From the NCBI RefSeq assembly GCF_000194155.1, contig NZ_GL877882.1, positions 72,233 through 136,232 on the forward strand: a DNA stretch of 64,000 nt, in the 5' to 3' direction. The stretch's first letter is position 1, and each line of letters starts with the position of its first letter. Below, piece after piece: positions 52,497-61,827 of this stretch. The position numbers were made by a program, and so were the translations under genes. This DNA is from Saccharopolyspora spinosa NRRL 18395. GTDB taxonomy: Bacteria; Actinomycetota; Actinomycetes; Mycobacteriales; Pseudonocardiaceae. The notes under the pieces are model-generated. The model was given only the letters and a program-made list of their open reading frames with translations. It was not told where the DNA came from and made no database searches.

Positions 52497-53603
52497 ATGG
52501 ATTCCGGACTCATCCACATCCCGTACATGCGTCCCGAGCGGACCAGCCGCCAGACCTTCGAGTGGGCACTGGAGAATGCACGTCAGGCCGACCAGGCCGG
52601 GTTCACCGAATTCATGGTGGCCGAACACGCGACCCAGAAATGGGAGTGCATCCCGACCCCGGAACTGGTCATCGCCGCAGCGGCCACCCAGACCGAGCGG
52701 ATCAAGTTCGCGCCGATGGCACATCTGCTGCCGCACCACCACCCTGCCGATCTCGCGATCCAGGTCGGATGGCTGTCGCAGATCCTCGAGGGCCGCTACT
52801 TCCTCGGAGTCGGCGCGGGCGCGTACCCGCAGGCGTCCTACCTGCACGGCATCACCGACCTCTCAACGAACCCCGCACGGGTACGCGAGTCGCTGGAGAT
52901 CATGGAAAAGATCTGGAAGCGGGAGCCCTTCTTCTATGAGGGCCAGTTCTGGAACGCCGGCTACCCGGAGGAGGTGAACGACGGACTCGGCCACGACGAC
53001 CACAAGCTCGCCGACTACAGCCCCTGGGGTGGCAAGCTGGACATCGCCGTCACCGGACTGTCGGTGAACTCGCCGTCGATCAGGTTCGCGGGCGAGCGCG
53101 GCTTCATGCCGGTCTCGATCTACTCCGGTTCGTCGATCCTCAAGACACACTGGGAGACCTACGAGAAAGCCGCCCTGGCGCACGGTCACACCCCGGACCG
53201 GTCGAAGTACCACGTCTCGCAGACGGTGTTCGTCGCCGAAACGGACAAGGATGCGAAGAAGCTGGCCATGCAGGGCGGCATCGGCTACGCGTTCGAACGC
53301 TACCTGTGGCCGATCTGGGAGCGGTTCGGGATGCTGGAGGGCTACATCAAGGACGTCGGCGCGGAACCGTCGGACGTCGACCTGGAATGGATCTGCGACA
53401 ACGTCTGGGTCGTCGGTTCGCCCGAGACCGTGATCGACAAGCTGAACCGGCTCTACGAGTTCACCGGCGGCTGGGGCACCCTGCAGGTCGAATCGCACGA
53501 CTACATGGACGACCCGTCGCCGTGGTTCCAGTCGCTGCGGCTGATCGCGCAGGAGGTCGCACCGAAGATCCAACTGCCGTTCAGCTCGCCCGCCAGCCAC
53601 TGA
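52497..53603 (+). CDS. Luciferase-like (LLM) flavin-dependent monooxygenase
   Basis: 368 residues. 'QADQAGFTEFMVAEHATQKW', 'IKFAPMAHLLPHHHPADLAI', 'GRYFLGVGAGAYPQASYL' and 'NVWVVGSPETVIDKLNRLYE' are LLM-family segments. It is a paralogue of the 54742 gene, sharing the opening 'IPYMRPERT' and much of the barrel, but not closely related to 50819. AGGAGAG lies before the ATG. It probably uses reduced FMN. Confidence 0.93.
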   Translation: MDSGLIHIPYMRPERTSRQTFEWALENARQADQAGFTEFMVAEHATQKWECIPTPELVIAAAATQTERIKFAPMAHLLPHHHPADLAIQVGWLSQILEGRYFLGVGAGAYPQASYLHGITDLSTNPARVRESLEIMEKIWKREPFFYEGQFWNAGYPEEVNDGLGHDDHKLADYSPWGGKLDIAVTGLSVNSPSIRFAGERGFMPVSIYSGSSILKTHWETYEKAALAHGHTPDRSKYHVSQTVFVAETDKDAKKLAMQGGIGYAFERYLWPIWERFGMLEGYIKDVGAEPSDVDLEWICDNVWVVGSPETVIDKLNRLYEFTGGWGTLQVESHDYMDDPSPWFQSLRLIAQEVAPKIQLPFSSPASH

Positions 53604-53637
53604 GCCCGAGCCGACGTCCTAGGGCAAGGAGTGATTC

Positions 53638-54471
53638 GTGAGCAAGATCCTTGAGGGACAGGTCGCGTTCGTGACCGGCGCCGCCCGCGGGCAGGGCCGC
53701 AGTCATGCGGTGCGACTCGCGCAGGAGGGTGCGGACGTCATCGCGGTCGACATCTGTGCCCAGATCTCGTCGGTGGAAATCCCGATGGCGACGAAGGAAG
53801 ATCTGGATGAGACCGTGCGGCTCGTCGAGGCGGAAGGCCGGCGGATCGCAGCAAGCGTGGCCGACGTGCGTGACGGCGTTGCGCTGACCGAGGCAGTGCG
53901 TGCGGGTGTCGCAAAACTCGGTCGCCTGGACATCGTCTGCGCCAACGCCGGCATCTACGCGCTGACGCTGGATGAGCCCACGGATGTCGCGGAGAGGCGA
54001 CGCTTCTGGCAGGACACGATCGACGTCAACCTCACCGGCGTCTGGAACACGGTGGAGGCCGCGGCACCGATCATGATCGAGGCTGGACGCGGCGGTGCGA
54101 TCATCCTCACCGCTTCGACGGCGGCGTCGAAATCGGCGGCCAACCACAGCCTCGCGATGGACGCCTACACCGCCGCCAAGCACGGAGTGGTCGGGCTGAT
54201 GCGGAACCTCGCGGTGGACCTTGCCTCGCACTCGATCCGGGTCAATACGGTGCATCCGACCGGAGTGCACACTCCGATGGTCGAGAACGAGGTGGTGGGG
54301 CGCTACATGGCGGTGAACCCGGGCTTCGCGAAGCTCGTACAGAACTCGCTCCCGGTCGACGCCGTGGATCCGGTGGACATCAGCAACGCGATCGTCTACC
54401 TGGCCTCGGACGCGGCACGCTACGTAACCGGCGTCCAGCTCCCGGTCGACGCCGGATTCCTTGTCAAATAG
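53638..54471 (+). CDS. Mycofactocin-type SDR oxidoreductase
   Basis: 277 residues. 'VAFVTGAARGQGRSHAVRLA', the SDR-specific insert after 'AVDI', the catalytic 'YTAAKHGVVGLM' and 'RVNTVHPTGVHTPMVENEVV' show the same subtype as the 26155 gene. It starts with GTG, with AAGGAG just upstream, 34 bases after the LLM gene. It likely oxidises the alcohol formed by the neighbouring oxygenases and requires mycofactocin as electron acceptor. Confidence 0.92.
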   Translation: MSKILEGQVAFVTGAARGQGRSHAVRLAQEGADVIAVDICAQISSVEIPMATKEDLDETVRLVEAEGRRIAASVADVRDGVALTEAVRAGVAKLGRLDIVCANAGIYALTLDEPTDVAERRRFWQDTIDVNLTGVWNTVEAAAPIMIEAGRGGAIILTASTAASKSAANHSLAMDAYTAAKHGVVGLMRNLAVDLASHSIRVNTVHPTGVHTPMVENEVVGRYMAVNPGFAKLVQNSLPVDAVDPVDISNAIVYLASDAARYVTGVQLPVDAGFLVK

Positions 54472-54741
54472 CCACTCGAGGAGCCAGCCGCAATAACCAA
54501 GCCTCCAGACGACCGCTGCGGGCCGGCGGACCCCGGCCTCCACCACACCGGTTCGCCCCACACGTCACCAACACCGATCCGTGCTCCGGGCCAGCGACGC
54601 GGGCAACGCGCCACCGCGAAGTCGGGTCCACACGGCCCGACCGTTCCAGGTTGCCTTCCGGTTCCCATCCCGTCCACCGACAGCCCGATTCCCGGCAGCA
54701 GCCGTCACCACATCGATGAGTTCAAAGGAGAACCACTGATC

Positions 54742-55857
54742 ATGAAGAGCGGAATCTTCCACGTCCCGTACATGCGCCCGGAGCGCACCCCCCGCGAGGT
54801 GTTCGACTACTCGATCCTGATCGCCCGCGAAGCCGATCAAGCGGGCTTCTCCGACTTCATGATCGGCGAGCACGCCACTCAGGCCTGGGAAAGCGTGCCG
54901 AACCCGGAGCTCGTCATCGCTGCCTGCGCCCGGGAGACCGAACGCATCCGTTTCGCGCCTATGGCCCACCTACTCGGCCTGCACCAGCCCGGTTCTCTCG
55001 CGATCCAGGTCGGCTGGCTGTCTAAGGTCCTCGAAGGCCGTTACTTCCTCGGGGTAGGCCCCGGCGCCTACCCCCGAGACGCGATCCTGCGCGGACAACC
55101 GGCCGACCTGTCCGAGGCCCGTCCTCGCCGCGACGAGGCCTTGCAGATCATGAAGAAGGTCTGGGACCGCAAGCCCTTCCACTACGAGGGCAAATTCTTC
55201 AGCGGAGGCTTCCCTGCGGAGGAATCCGAGTCCGCTGAGGGCGCCGAGTTCCACATGATGCCGGACTTCTCGCCGTGGAAGAGCCCGGAGGACCTCGAGA
55301 TCGCGATGACCGCCCTGTCGCACAACTCCTCGTCGATGCGCTATGCCGGCGAACAGGGCTTCTCCCCGATCTCGTTCTTCGGTGGCCTGGAGGTCGCACG
55401 CTCGCACTGGAACATGTACGTGGAGGGCGCCACTTCCAAGGGCCTCCCAACCGACCGCAACCGTTTCCGGATCTGCCGGGACATCGTGGTGGCCGACACC
55501 GACAAGGAGGCCAAGAAGATCGCGATCAACGGCGGCCTCGGGCACTGCTGGCGGCAGTACCTGATTCCTGTCTACAAGCAGTTCAACATCCTCAACGGCT
55601 ATGTGGACGACTCAGGTACCGGCATCGACCCGGCCGACGTCGACATGGACTTCATCGCCGAGCACATCTGGATCTGCGGGTCCCCGGAGACGGTGATCGC
55701 CAAGATCGAGAAGATGCAGGATGACATCGGCGGCTTCGGCCAGATCGTCATGAACACCCACGACTACCTCGAAGACCCCAAACCCTGGATCGAGTCAATG
55801 CACCGTATCGCCACGGAGGTCGTGCCCAAGGTCCGCCCGGCCGTCCCCACCGCCTGA
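54742..55857 (+). CDS. Luciferase-like (LLM) flavin-dependent monooxygenase
   Basis: 371 residues, paralogue of 52497. 'EADQAGFSDFMIGEHATQAW', 'IRFAPMAHLLGLHQPGSLAI', 'GRYFLGVGPGAYPRDAIL' and 'HIWICGSPETVIAKIEKMQD' are present. CAAAGGAGAACC lies upstream of the ATG. The 270-base gap before it (54472-54741) shows no gene, and I see no operator copy there. A strong terminator follows, closing the island. Confidence 0.93.
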   Translation: MKSGIFHVPYMRPERTPREVFDYSILIAREADQAGFSDFMIGEHATQAWESVPNPELVIAACARETERIRFAPMAHLLGLHQPGSLAIQVGWLSKVLEGRYFLGVGPGAYPRDAILRGQPADLSEARPRRDEALQIMKKVWDRKPFHYEGKFFSGGFPAEESESAEGAEFHMMPDFSPWKSPEDLEIAMTALSHNSSSMRYAGEQGFSPISFFGGLEVARSHWNMYVEGATSKGLPTDRNRFRICRDIVVADTDKEAKKIAINGGLGHCWRQYLIPVYKQFNILNGYVDDSGTGIDPADVDMDFIAEHIWICGSPETVIAKIEKMQDDIGGFGQIVMNTHDYLEDPKPWIESMHRIATEVVPKVRPAVPTA

Positions 55858-55877
55858 CCGCGGCGGGGGAGGAGTGC

Positions 55878-55910
55878 GTGTTCTGCCCCGGCACATCTGG
55901 GGCAGAACAC
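55878..55910 (+). terminator. Perfect 12-bp hairpin closing the catabolic island
   Basis: Arms GTGTTCTGCCCC and GGGGCAGAACAC with a 9-base loop, 20 bases after the last LLM gene. Confidence 0.75.
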
Positions 55911-56039
55911 CACCCGGTTCGGCCTGGACAGCCGCCCACCGACCCTCCCCGGAGGCCCATGACACCTATGAAAGGAGTGGACGCGCCAATGATGACTTAG
56001 TTTCGGGATAGTCACGGTAGGCGCAGAAGGGAAGCCTCT

Positions 56040-56687
56040 ATGGGCCAGCGTAGTTTGGTGAACAACGGATGGGCTCCGGCGGCCACATCCGAGGTGGTGA
56101 CCACGACCGAGGACGGCGGCATGACTGTCGCGTTCACCTTTGATGACGGCCCCGATCCGACCTACACGCCACAAATGCTCGACCTGCTCGCCAGATATGG
56201 GATCCGGGCGACATTTTGCTTGATCGGCGAGCAGGCGCAGGCCTACCCGGATCTGGTCCGCCGGATCGACGCCGAGGGTCACGAGCTGGGCGACCACACG
56301 ATGACCCACCGCGATCTGACCACCCTCAGCCAGGAGGCAGGCTACGCCGAAGTCATGGACACCTACTCGCTCATCGTCAACACGACGGGCCGGGACATCT
56401 CGTACTTCCGGGCACCATATGGCCACTGGACGGAGTACACGAACACGGTCGCGGCCGTCCAGGGGGGCATGCAACCAATCGGCTGGGCCGTGGATACGAA
56501 TGACTGGCAGAGCCCAGGCGTTCAGGCGATCGTGGACGCCGTGCGCAACGATCCTGCGACGCAAGGCGGCATCGTGCTGATGCATGATGGCGGAGGGGAT
56601 CGCAGCCAGACCGTCGAGGCGGTGAACCAGCTCATTCCGTATCTGCTCGATCAGGGCTATACATTCGATTTCCCGCTCTACAAGTGA
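56040..56687 (+). CDS. Polysaccharide deacetylase (NodB homology, CE4), no signal peptide
   Basis: 215 residues. The CE4 motifs are complete: 'TFDDGPDPTYTPQMLDLLAR' (catalytic base Asp and metal Asp), 'DHTMTH' (metal His pair), 'FRAPYGHW' and 'IVLMHDGG'. It removes acetyl groups from N-acetylated glycans. The N-terminus ('MGQRSLVNNGWAPAATSEVV') has no secretion signal or TM helix, which is odd for a cell-wall enzyme. The gene may be a 5'-truncated copy or act inside the cell. GAAGGGAAG precedes the ATG. Confidence 0.88.
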   Translation: MGQRSLVNNGWAPAATSEVVTTTEDGGMTVAFTFDDGPDPTYTPQMLDLLARYGIRATFCLIGEQAQAYPDLVRRIDAEGHELGDHTMTHRDLTTLSQEAGYAEVMDTYSLIVNTTGRDISYFRAPYGHWTEYTNTVAAVQGGMQPIGWAVDTNDWQSPGVQAIVDAVRNDPATQGGIVLMHDGGGDRSQTVEAVNQLIPYLLDQGYTFDFPLYK

Positions 56688-56689
56688 CA

Positions 56690-57000
56690 AGCCCGGCGGA
56701 GCGCGTCGGCGAGCACCCGCGACAGCTCTCGCAGGCGACAATGCGCCGTTCCGAGTGACGGTCCGTGACCCTGTGTCGTCCTCTCGGTGGCATCGTCGAC
56801 GCAACCAGTGGGACCGGGTCGACACGGCGTGCAGCTTGGCCAACCGGGAGCCGGCGATCTTCGGGTCGTCACCCAGCTCGGCTTCGTAGCTGAAGCAATC
56901 ATCGGTGGCCACTCCGCGACGACGCACTTGGCCGCCGCCAGCAGGCGCTCGAGGTCGTCTGGCCCGGTGCACGAGCATGATCAGCCGCCCGAAGCCGCAC
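56690..57000 (-). other. Probable gene remnant, unidentified
   Basis: The minus strand encodes 'FSYEAELGDDPKIAGSRLAK' then 'LHAVSTRSHWL' in one frame. 'VDDATERTTQ' and 'RELSRVLADALRRA' follow in the next frame, as if a single protein had frameshifted. I do not recognise the family. The rest of the 56688-57062 gap has no gene. Confidence 0.3.
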
Positions 57001-57062
57001 GTGGCGAGAAGGGCTCTGCGTTTCCGGGCAGTGCTGGCGGGCCCCGAGCGTGCTCGAGAGCG

Positions 57063-58124
57063 TCAGGGCTGCGTCGGTTGATCTGGACGTGTTTCCTGTT
57101 GGCATGGTTCGTATCGTTCCACCGACTCGGCACTGCCTCTGGAATCGAGGCTCCGCCGCGTCGCACTCACGGCCGCTATACCGTTCAACACCTCTTCGAG
57201 TGGCACCGGGTAGGGCGTTGATCGGTTGCGCACCGCCGTCGCGAAGGCCTCCAGTTCGGCTCGTTCGGGATCGCTTCCGGTGAAGTGGAAGGATTCGAGG
57301 TTCTCTCCGCGACGGGACACCGTGACGGTTGCCTGATCGGTCATCCGCGCCCAACCGTCGGTGCCGAACACCTGCAGTCCCCAGTTCGACGCCGTTGCGG
57401 TGAGCGTGCTCAGGTACCCGGTCTGGCCGCCCTCGAAGTCCAGGCAAATGTCGGTCGTGTCATCGAGGTCGATCTCCAGGTGCTGTCGCCGAGATCGGGC
57501 CGTCAGGTTCGTCACCTGGCCGAGAAGACCGATCATGCAGTCCAGCGTGTGCACGCCCATCAAGGTCAAGCCCCCAGCCGGGGTCTGCGTCCGATCGGCA
57601 TGCCACGCGTCGTCGGTGTAGCTCATCCCGAATGGGCCGGAGAAGTTTCCCTCGATGTGCAGGAGGTGACCGAGGGCTCCGGACTCGATCTGTTCCCTGA
57701 TCTTCAGGTAAGCGGGGAGGAAGCGGCGGTTGAAGCCTACCGCTAGTACTCGGTCCGACCTCCTGCATACGTCCGCGACGGCCTTCGCTGAGTCGAGGTC
57801 CAAGGCGAGCGGCTTCTCGACGAAGACGTCGCGGCTGGCGGCTGCCGCCGCGCAGACCTGGTTGGGGTGCTCGCTGTGCGGGGACGCAATAACGACTGCG
57901 TCGACCGCCGCTGTGCTGATCAGTTCTTCGAACGACGAGTCGACGAGTCGGATGTCCTGGCTGTCGGCGAACGGTCGGGCCTTGTCCGGGCTGCGGGTGA
58001 AGCCCGCGACGACTCTGATCAGCTCGCCGCGCGGGACGCCGGCCTCCTGGACCGAGTTGACGAGGCGTTGGCCCCAACGGCCGAGACCTACGATCCCAAC
58101 TTGCAGCATGTCGGTATGTCCCAT
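57063..58124 (-). CDS. Gfo/Idh/MocA-family oxidoreductase
   Basis: 353 residues. 'VGIVGLGRWGQRLVNSVQEA' is the NAD(P)-binding start, 'DVFVEKPLALDLDSAKAVA' contains the family EKP motif, and 'GGLTLMGVHTLDCMIGLLG' carries the catalytic-region His. These enzymes oxidise or reduce sugars, cyclitols or related hydroxy compounds. It is the most distal visible gene of the minus-strand operon, 7 bases after the SDR stop. The substrate cannot be deduced. Confidence 0.92.
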   Translation of the reverse strand: MGHTDMLQVGIVGLGRWGQRLVNSVQEAGVPRGELIRVVAGFTRSPDKARPFADSQDIRLVDSSFEELISTAAVDAVVIASPHSEHPNQVCAAAAASRDVFVEKPLALDLDSAKAVADVCRRSDRVLAVGFNRRFLPAYLKIREQIESGALGHLLHIEGNFSGPFGMSYTDDAWHADRTQTPAGGLTLMGVHTLDCMIGLLGQVTNLTARSRRQHLEIDLDDTTDICLDFEGGQTGYLSTLTATASNWGLQVFGTDGWARMTDQATVTVSRRGENLESFHFTGSDPERAELEAFATAVRNRSTPYPVPLEEVLNGIAAVSATRRSLDSRGSAESVERYEPCQQETRPDQPTQP

Positions 58125-58131
58125 CCGGGTT

Positions 58132-58872
58132 CTAGTTCGCGGCGCCGCCGTCGATGATCACGGTTGATCCGGTCATGTAGCTGGACTCGTCGGATCCGAG
58201 GAACACCGCGAGTGCAGCGATGTCGGAGGGCGTTCCCATCCTGCCGACGGGTTGCCGAGTTGCGAAATCGGCCAGCGCCTTGGCTGGGTCCTCCATCGAC
58301 TCGATCCTGGCTCGCATCGAGGGCGTGTCGACGGTCGACGGGCATATCGCATTGCATCGGATGCCGCGGCTCGCGTAGTCCGCTGCCACCGACTTGGTCA
58401 GGCCGATGACCGCCGCCTTGGAGGTCGAGTACGCGAGTCGTTGCGGAAAGCCGCGGACCGAGGACTGCACCGACGACATGTTGATGATGCTTCCAGCGCC
58501 GGTTCGCAGCATTTCCGGCAGGAACTGCCTGATCAGGCTGAACATCGAACTGACATTGATGCGGAAGGCGGCTTCGAGGTCGTCTCCGGTGCAGTTCAAG
58601 ATGTCGCCGACGTGAACGACTCCGACGCCGTTGAAGAGGATGTCCGCATGTCCGACCTGGCTGGCGAGATCACCGGCCTCCGCAGGATTCGAGACGTCCA
58701 CCACCGCAGTGTCGTAGCCCGCTCGGGTGGAGAGATCGGTGAGTGCGGCTGCATCGCGGTCGATGGCCCAGACGCGCGCGCCCTCGTCCGCGAACATTTC
58801 TGCGGTGGCACGTCCGATTCCCTGCCCCGCGCCGGTGACGACGGCGGTCTTGCCGGCGAGTCTGGTTCCCAT
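58132..58872 (-). CDS. SDR oxidoreductase (classical)
   Basis: 246 residues. '[20 protein letters not shown]' is the TGxxxGxG motif, '[12 protein letters not shown]' follows, the catalytic YxxxK is '[12 protein letters not shown]', and '[15 protein letters not shown]' follows that. The ATG at 58872 has AAGGAG 6 bases upstream; the frame extends a few codons further. It resembles the DHRS6/2-keto-3-deoxy-fuconate dehydrogenase group, without proof of substrate. It lacks the mycofactocin-type insert of the island's SDRs. Confidence 0.92.
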   Translation of the reverse strand: MGTRLAGKTAVVTGAGQGIGRATAEMFADEGARVWAIDRDAAALTDLSTRAGYDTAVVDVSNPAEAGDLASQVGHADILFNGVGVVHVGDILNCTGDDLEAAFRINVSSMFSLIRQFLPEMLRTGAGSIINMSSVQSSVRGFPQRLAYSTSKAAVIGLTKSVAADYASRGIRCNAICPSTVDTPSMRARIESMEDPAKALADFATRQPVGRMGTPSDIAALAVFLGSDESSYMTGSTVIIDGGAAN

Positions 58873-58902
58873 GAGCGCTCCTTCCACCGGGCCGGTGGGC
58901 CG

Positions 58903-60201
58903 TCAGTCTTGGACGCGGCTGTTGTACGTCTCGGTGAGGTAGATCGTGCAGAACGTCGTCACCACCGCAGAGAGGATCACGTAATAGGCAGGCACGCCCG
59001 GGTCGCCGGTGCTGGTGATCAGGGCGGTCACGATGAGCGGGCCGCCGCCGCCGAAGATCGCGAGTCCGATGTTGTAGCCGATCGAGTAGGACGTGGTCCG
59101 CACCGACGTGGGGAAGAGCTCCATGAGTGCGGTGTGGATGACGCCGGTGTGGCCGGCGAAGATCACGGCCAGCACGACGATGCCTAGAACCGCGAGTGCG
59201 AAGCTCCCCTGGCCCATCACGAGGTAGGCGGGGTAAGCCACGACGGTCATGATGATTCCCGAGCTGATCAGGACCGGTCGCCGTCCGAACTTGTCCGAGA
59301 GCCGAGCCGCGACGGGGATCGCCGCGATCAGCGCCATTAGTCCGATCGATGTGATCGTGAAGCTCGCCGACGAACCGAACTTTAGCTGTTTGGACAGGTA
59401 GGTGGGCAGGTAGTTGAACAGCACGTAGTAGCCGACGCTGTTCAGCAGGGGGAGCGCAGCGGCCATGAGGAGGCGTCGCCGGTTGTCGCCACTGCGGAAC
59501 GCGTCCTTGACTGGGTGCGTGGCGAGCTCGTCGGTCTGGCGGAGTTGTTCGAATGCGGGGGGTTCGGAGACCTTTCGCCGGATCCAGACCCCGACCAAAC
59601 CCAGTGGCAGGGCGACCAGGAACGGAATGCGCCAACCCCAGCTGTGCAGGGCATCCTCGCTGAGCGTTCCGGTCAGGACGACCCCGAGCAGCGTGCCGAC
59701 CAGGAGAGCCCCGAAGCTGGCTGCCTGGACGAAGGAGATGCAGAAGGCGCGCTTACCGGTGGGGGCGTGTTCGCCGACGAGCGTCACGGCAGCAGCGACC
59801 TCGCCGCCCGCGGAGAATCCCTGTGCGAGGCGGAAGAGAAGTAGCAGTACCGGGGCCGCGAGTCCAAGTACTTCGTATCCCGGAACGACACCGATGAGGG
59901 TCGTGGAGATGGTGATGATGGTGAGGGACAGCAGGAGAGCCGAACGTCTGCCGACGCGGTCTCCGATCATCCCGAGGATCACGCCGCCGAGCGGACGGAA
60001 CAGGAAGGTTACTGCGAAGATGCCATAGGTCAGCAGCAGCCCGGTGCCTCCGCCGCTCTTCGGGAAGAAGACGGTGGAAATCACCGGCGCGAATGATCCG
60101 TAGATGCCGTACTCGTAGAACTCGATGAACATTCCGGCGCTGCCAGCTACCGCTGTCTGCCGAACGTTAGGTGCGGTGGTCGTCCTAGTTGTTGTTGTCA
60201 T
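58903..60201 (-). CDS. MFS transporter, metabolite:H+ symporter (MHS) type
   Basis: 432 residues with 12 TM segments. '[20 protein letters not shown]' is the MHS TM1 signature, '[20 protein letters not shown]' is motif A, '[20 protein letters not shown]' is TM4, and '[20 protein letters not shown]' is the second motif A. The ATG at 60201 follows AGGAG by 8 bases. It likely imports the operon's substrate, a small carboxylate or amino-acid-like compound. Confidence 0.9.
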   Translation of the reverse strand: MTTTTRTTTAPNVRQTAVAGSAGMFIEFYEYGIYGSFAPVISTVFFPKSGGGTGLLLTYGIFAVTFLFRPLGGVILGMIGDRVGRRSALLLSLTIITISTTLIGVVPGYEVLGLAAPVLLLLFRLAQGFSAGGEVAAAVTLVGEHAPTGKRAFCISFVQAASFGALLVGTLLGVVLTGTLSEDALHSWGWRIPFLVALPLGLVGVWIRRKVSEPPAFEQLRQTDELATHPVKDAFRSGDNRRRLLMAAALPLLNSVGYYVLFNYLPTYLSKQLKFGSSASFTITSIGLMALIAAIPVAARLSDKFGRRPVLISSGIIMTVVAYPAYLVMGQGSFALAVLGIVVLAVIFAGHTGVIHTALMELFPTSVRTTSYSIGYNIGLAIFGGGGPLIVTALITSTGDPGVPAYYVILSAVVTTFCTIYLTETYNSRVQD

Positions 60202-60305
60202 CGGTACAGCTCCTCTGCGAGGAGTAGGGGTGTCGTCGAAGAAGTCGCTACCGGGCTGTCGGCACAATTCGACGCTAATGGGGGGCGTTGTCTGGCAGTT
60301 GTAGC

Positions 60306-61409
60306 TCAGACGTGCGAGGAAAGAGCGAAACGATCCGGTGTCTCGGTGACGCCAAGTGCGATGTCGCTGATCAATTCACCTAGGGCTGGGGCGAATTTTG
60401 CGCCCTGCCCGGAGCATGGCGATGCAATGGTTATAAGGCCGCGGCGGTCCAGTACGAATTCCTCGTTGCGGGTGCGCGTGTAGAGGCAGGTGTCCTCCCG
60501 AAGAGGGGATGGTTGAAGGCCTGGCATCCACTCCTCTACGAAGGAACGCACGAGGTGCCGCGTTCGGGTGTCGGGAATGCCTGAGCGAGACGACGGTGTC
60601 GTCGTCGGTCCTGGATCGTGCCGGCCGATCTTGACTGCCGGTCGTGGACCTCCGTCCGCGCCGGAAGGCAGGCCGAAGAACTGTGCGTTGTGTTTGCACA
60701 CCAGTACCGGCCATGCTCCGGTGGTGTCGGTTCGCCCGAAGTGGAAGACGTTTTGTTCAGTCACCGTCAGGGCCGGCGGTCGGGTCTCCGGGAGTGCCTG
60801 GGGCAGGAGGTCGGGCAGCCAGGGGCCGGCGGCGAGCACGACGTGCCGGGCGGTGTAGGTACCGTTGGAGGTAGCAAGGACAACATGTTTTTCTCGGTGC
60901 TCGATCCTTTCGACCGTGGTGCCGATCTTGATTTCGGCGCCATCTTTCTCCGCGACGGCGAGCGCGGCTCGGATGGTGGCTTCCGGATCAAGGTAGCCCG
61001 CGTCGGCGTGGAACAGCACCTCCGTTGGGAATCGCATTCCGGGAAACCGCTCTGCTGCTTCGTCGGCGTTGAGTAACTCGCAGTCGACTCCGTTCGCCGT
61101 CACCGCTTCGTATAGCTCGCGTGGTCGGCGATCGTGTCCGTAGTCCAGGCAGCCCGTGAGCGTCAGTAGGGGGATACCTGATTCGTCCTCCAGTCGCCGC
61201 CAAAGGGGAAGGGCCTGGGCGGCCATTTCTGCGTACAGCCTGACGGGGTGTGCGCAGCGGAAGATTCGCGATGTCCCGTGCGAGCTGCCTTCGCTGTGCC
61301 CCAGGGGACGGGCTTCGAGTAGCAAGACCGATCGGCCGCGCTCGGCCAGCGACCGGACCGTGAGGCTCCCGGTGAGCCCAGCACCGATTACCGCGACGTC
61401 ATGAACCAT
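60306..61409 (-). CDS. FAD-dependent amine oxidase, monomeric sarcosine oxidase / SolA type
   Basis: 367 residues. 'DVAVIGAGLTGSLTVRSLAE' is the FAD-binding motif. 'HSEGSSHGTSRIFR' matches the HGxSRxxR segment of sarcosine oxidases. 'EDTCLYTRTRNEEFVLDRRG' contains a Cys at the place where monomeric sarcosine oxidase binds FAD covalently, and 'CSGQGAKFAPALGE' matches the GHGFKF region. It oxidises a secondary amine or N-methyl amino acid, yielding an imine. It overlaps the RidA gene by 11 bases. Confidence 0.9.
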   Translation of the reverse strand: MVHDVAVIGAGLTGSLTVRSLAERGRSVLLLEARPLGHSEGSSHGTSRIFRCAHPVRLYAEMAAQALPLWRRLEDESGIPLLTLTGCLDYGHDRRPRELYEAVTANGVDCELLNADEAAERFPGMRFPTEVLFHADAGYLDPEATIRAALAVAEKDGAEIKIGTTVERIEHREKHVVLATSNGTYTARHVVLAAGPWLPDLLPQALPETRPPALTVTEQNVFHFGRTDTTGAWPVLVCKHNAQFFGLPSGADGGPRPAVKIGRHDPGPTTTPSSRSGIPDTRTRHLVRSFVEEWMPGLQPSPLREDTCLYTRTRNEEFVLDRRGLITIASPCSGQGAKFAPALGELISDIALGVTETPDRFALSSHV

Positions 61410-61827
61410 GATCGCGCTCCAGAGTCCGGACGGGGATCACGGCGGTGACCTCGATTTCTCCGTTCGGAAGGTCGGATTGCACGATGGCGCGGGCCGGCGG
61501 CGTGTCGGTCGGCCCGATCACGTCTTGGTAGACCGCGTCGAACTCCGTCGCCTGAGACCGGGGATCGCGCAGGTAAACGGTGACGAATGCGGCATCGGCC
61601 AGCCGGGTGCCCGCGGCATCGGCTATGCCATTGAGGTTGGCCAGGGTGAGACGCGCCTGGGTCCGGAAGGGCTCGTCGGTGCATCGGCGCCCATCGGGCA
61701 GGCGTGGGGTCTGCCCCGAGATGTAGAGGGTGCCGTCAGCGAGTACGGCCTGGCTGTAGGTGCCGGCCGGGGGCGGAGCGTCGGCACTCGTGATCGCCAA
61801 GCGCGGGACGGGACGAATCGTGGTCAT
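61399..61827 (-). CDS. RidA/YjgF-family enamine/imine deaminase
   Basis: 142 residues. 'GTYSQAVLADGTLYISGQTP' and 'TLANLNGIADAAGTRLADAA' are family segments. 'PPARAIVQSDLPNGEIEVTA' carries the conserved Arg and Glu. It hydrolyses reactive imine/enamine intermediates, which fits the amine oxidase and aminotransferase on either side. It overlaps both neighbours (11 and 4 bases), so the genes are strongly coupled. Confidence 0.9.
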   Translation of the reverse strand: MTTIRPVPRLAITSADAPPPAGTYSQAVLADGTLYISGQTPRLPDGRRCTDEPFRTQARLTLANLNGIADAAGTRLADAAFVTVYLRDPRSQATEFDAVYQDVIGPTDTPPARAIVQSDLPNGEIEVTAVIPVRTLERDHGS

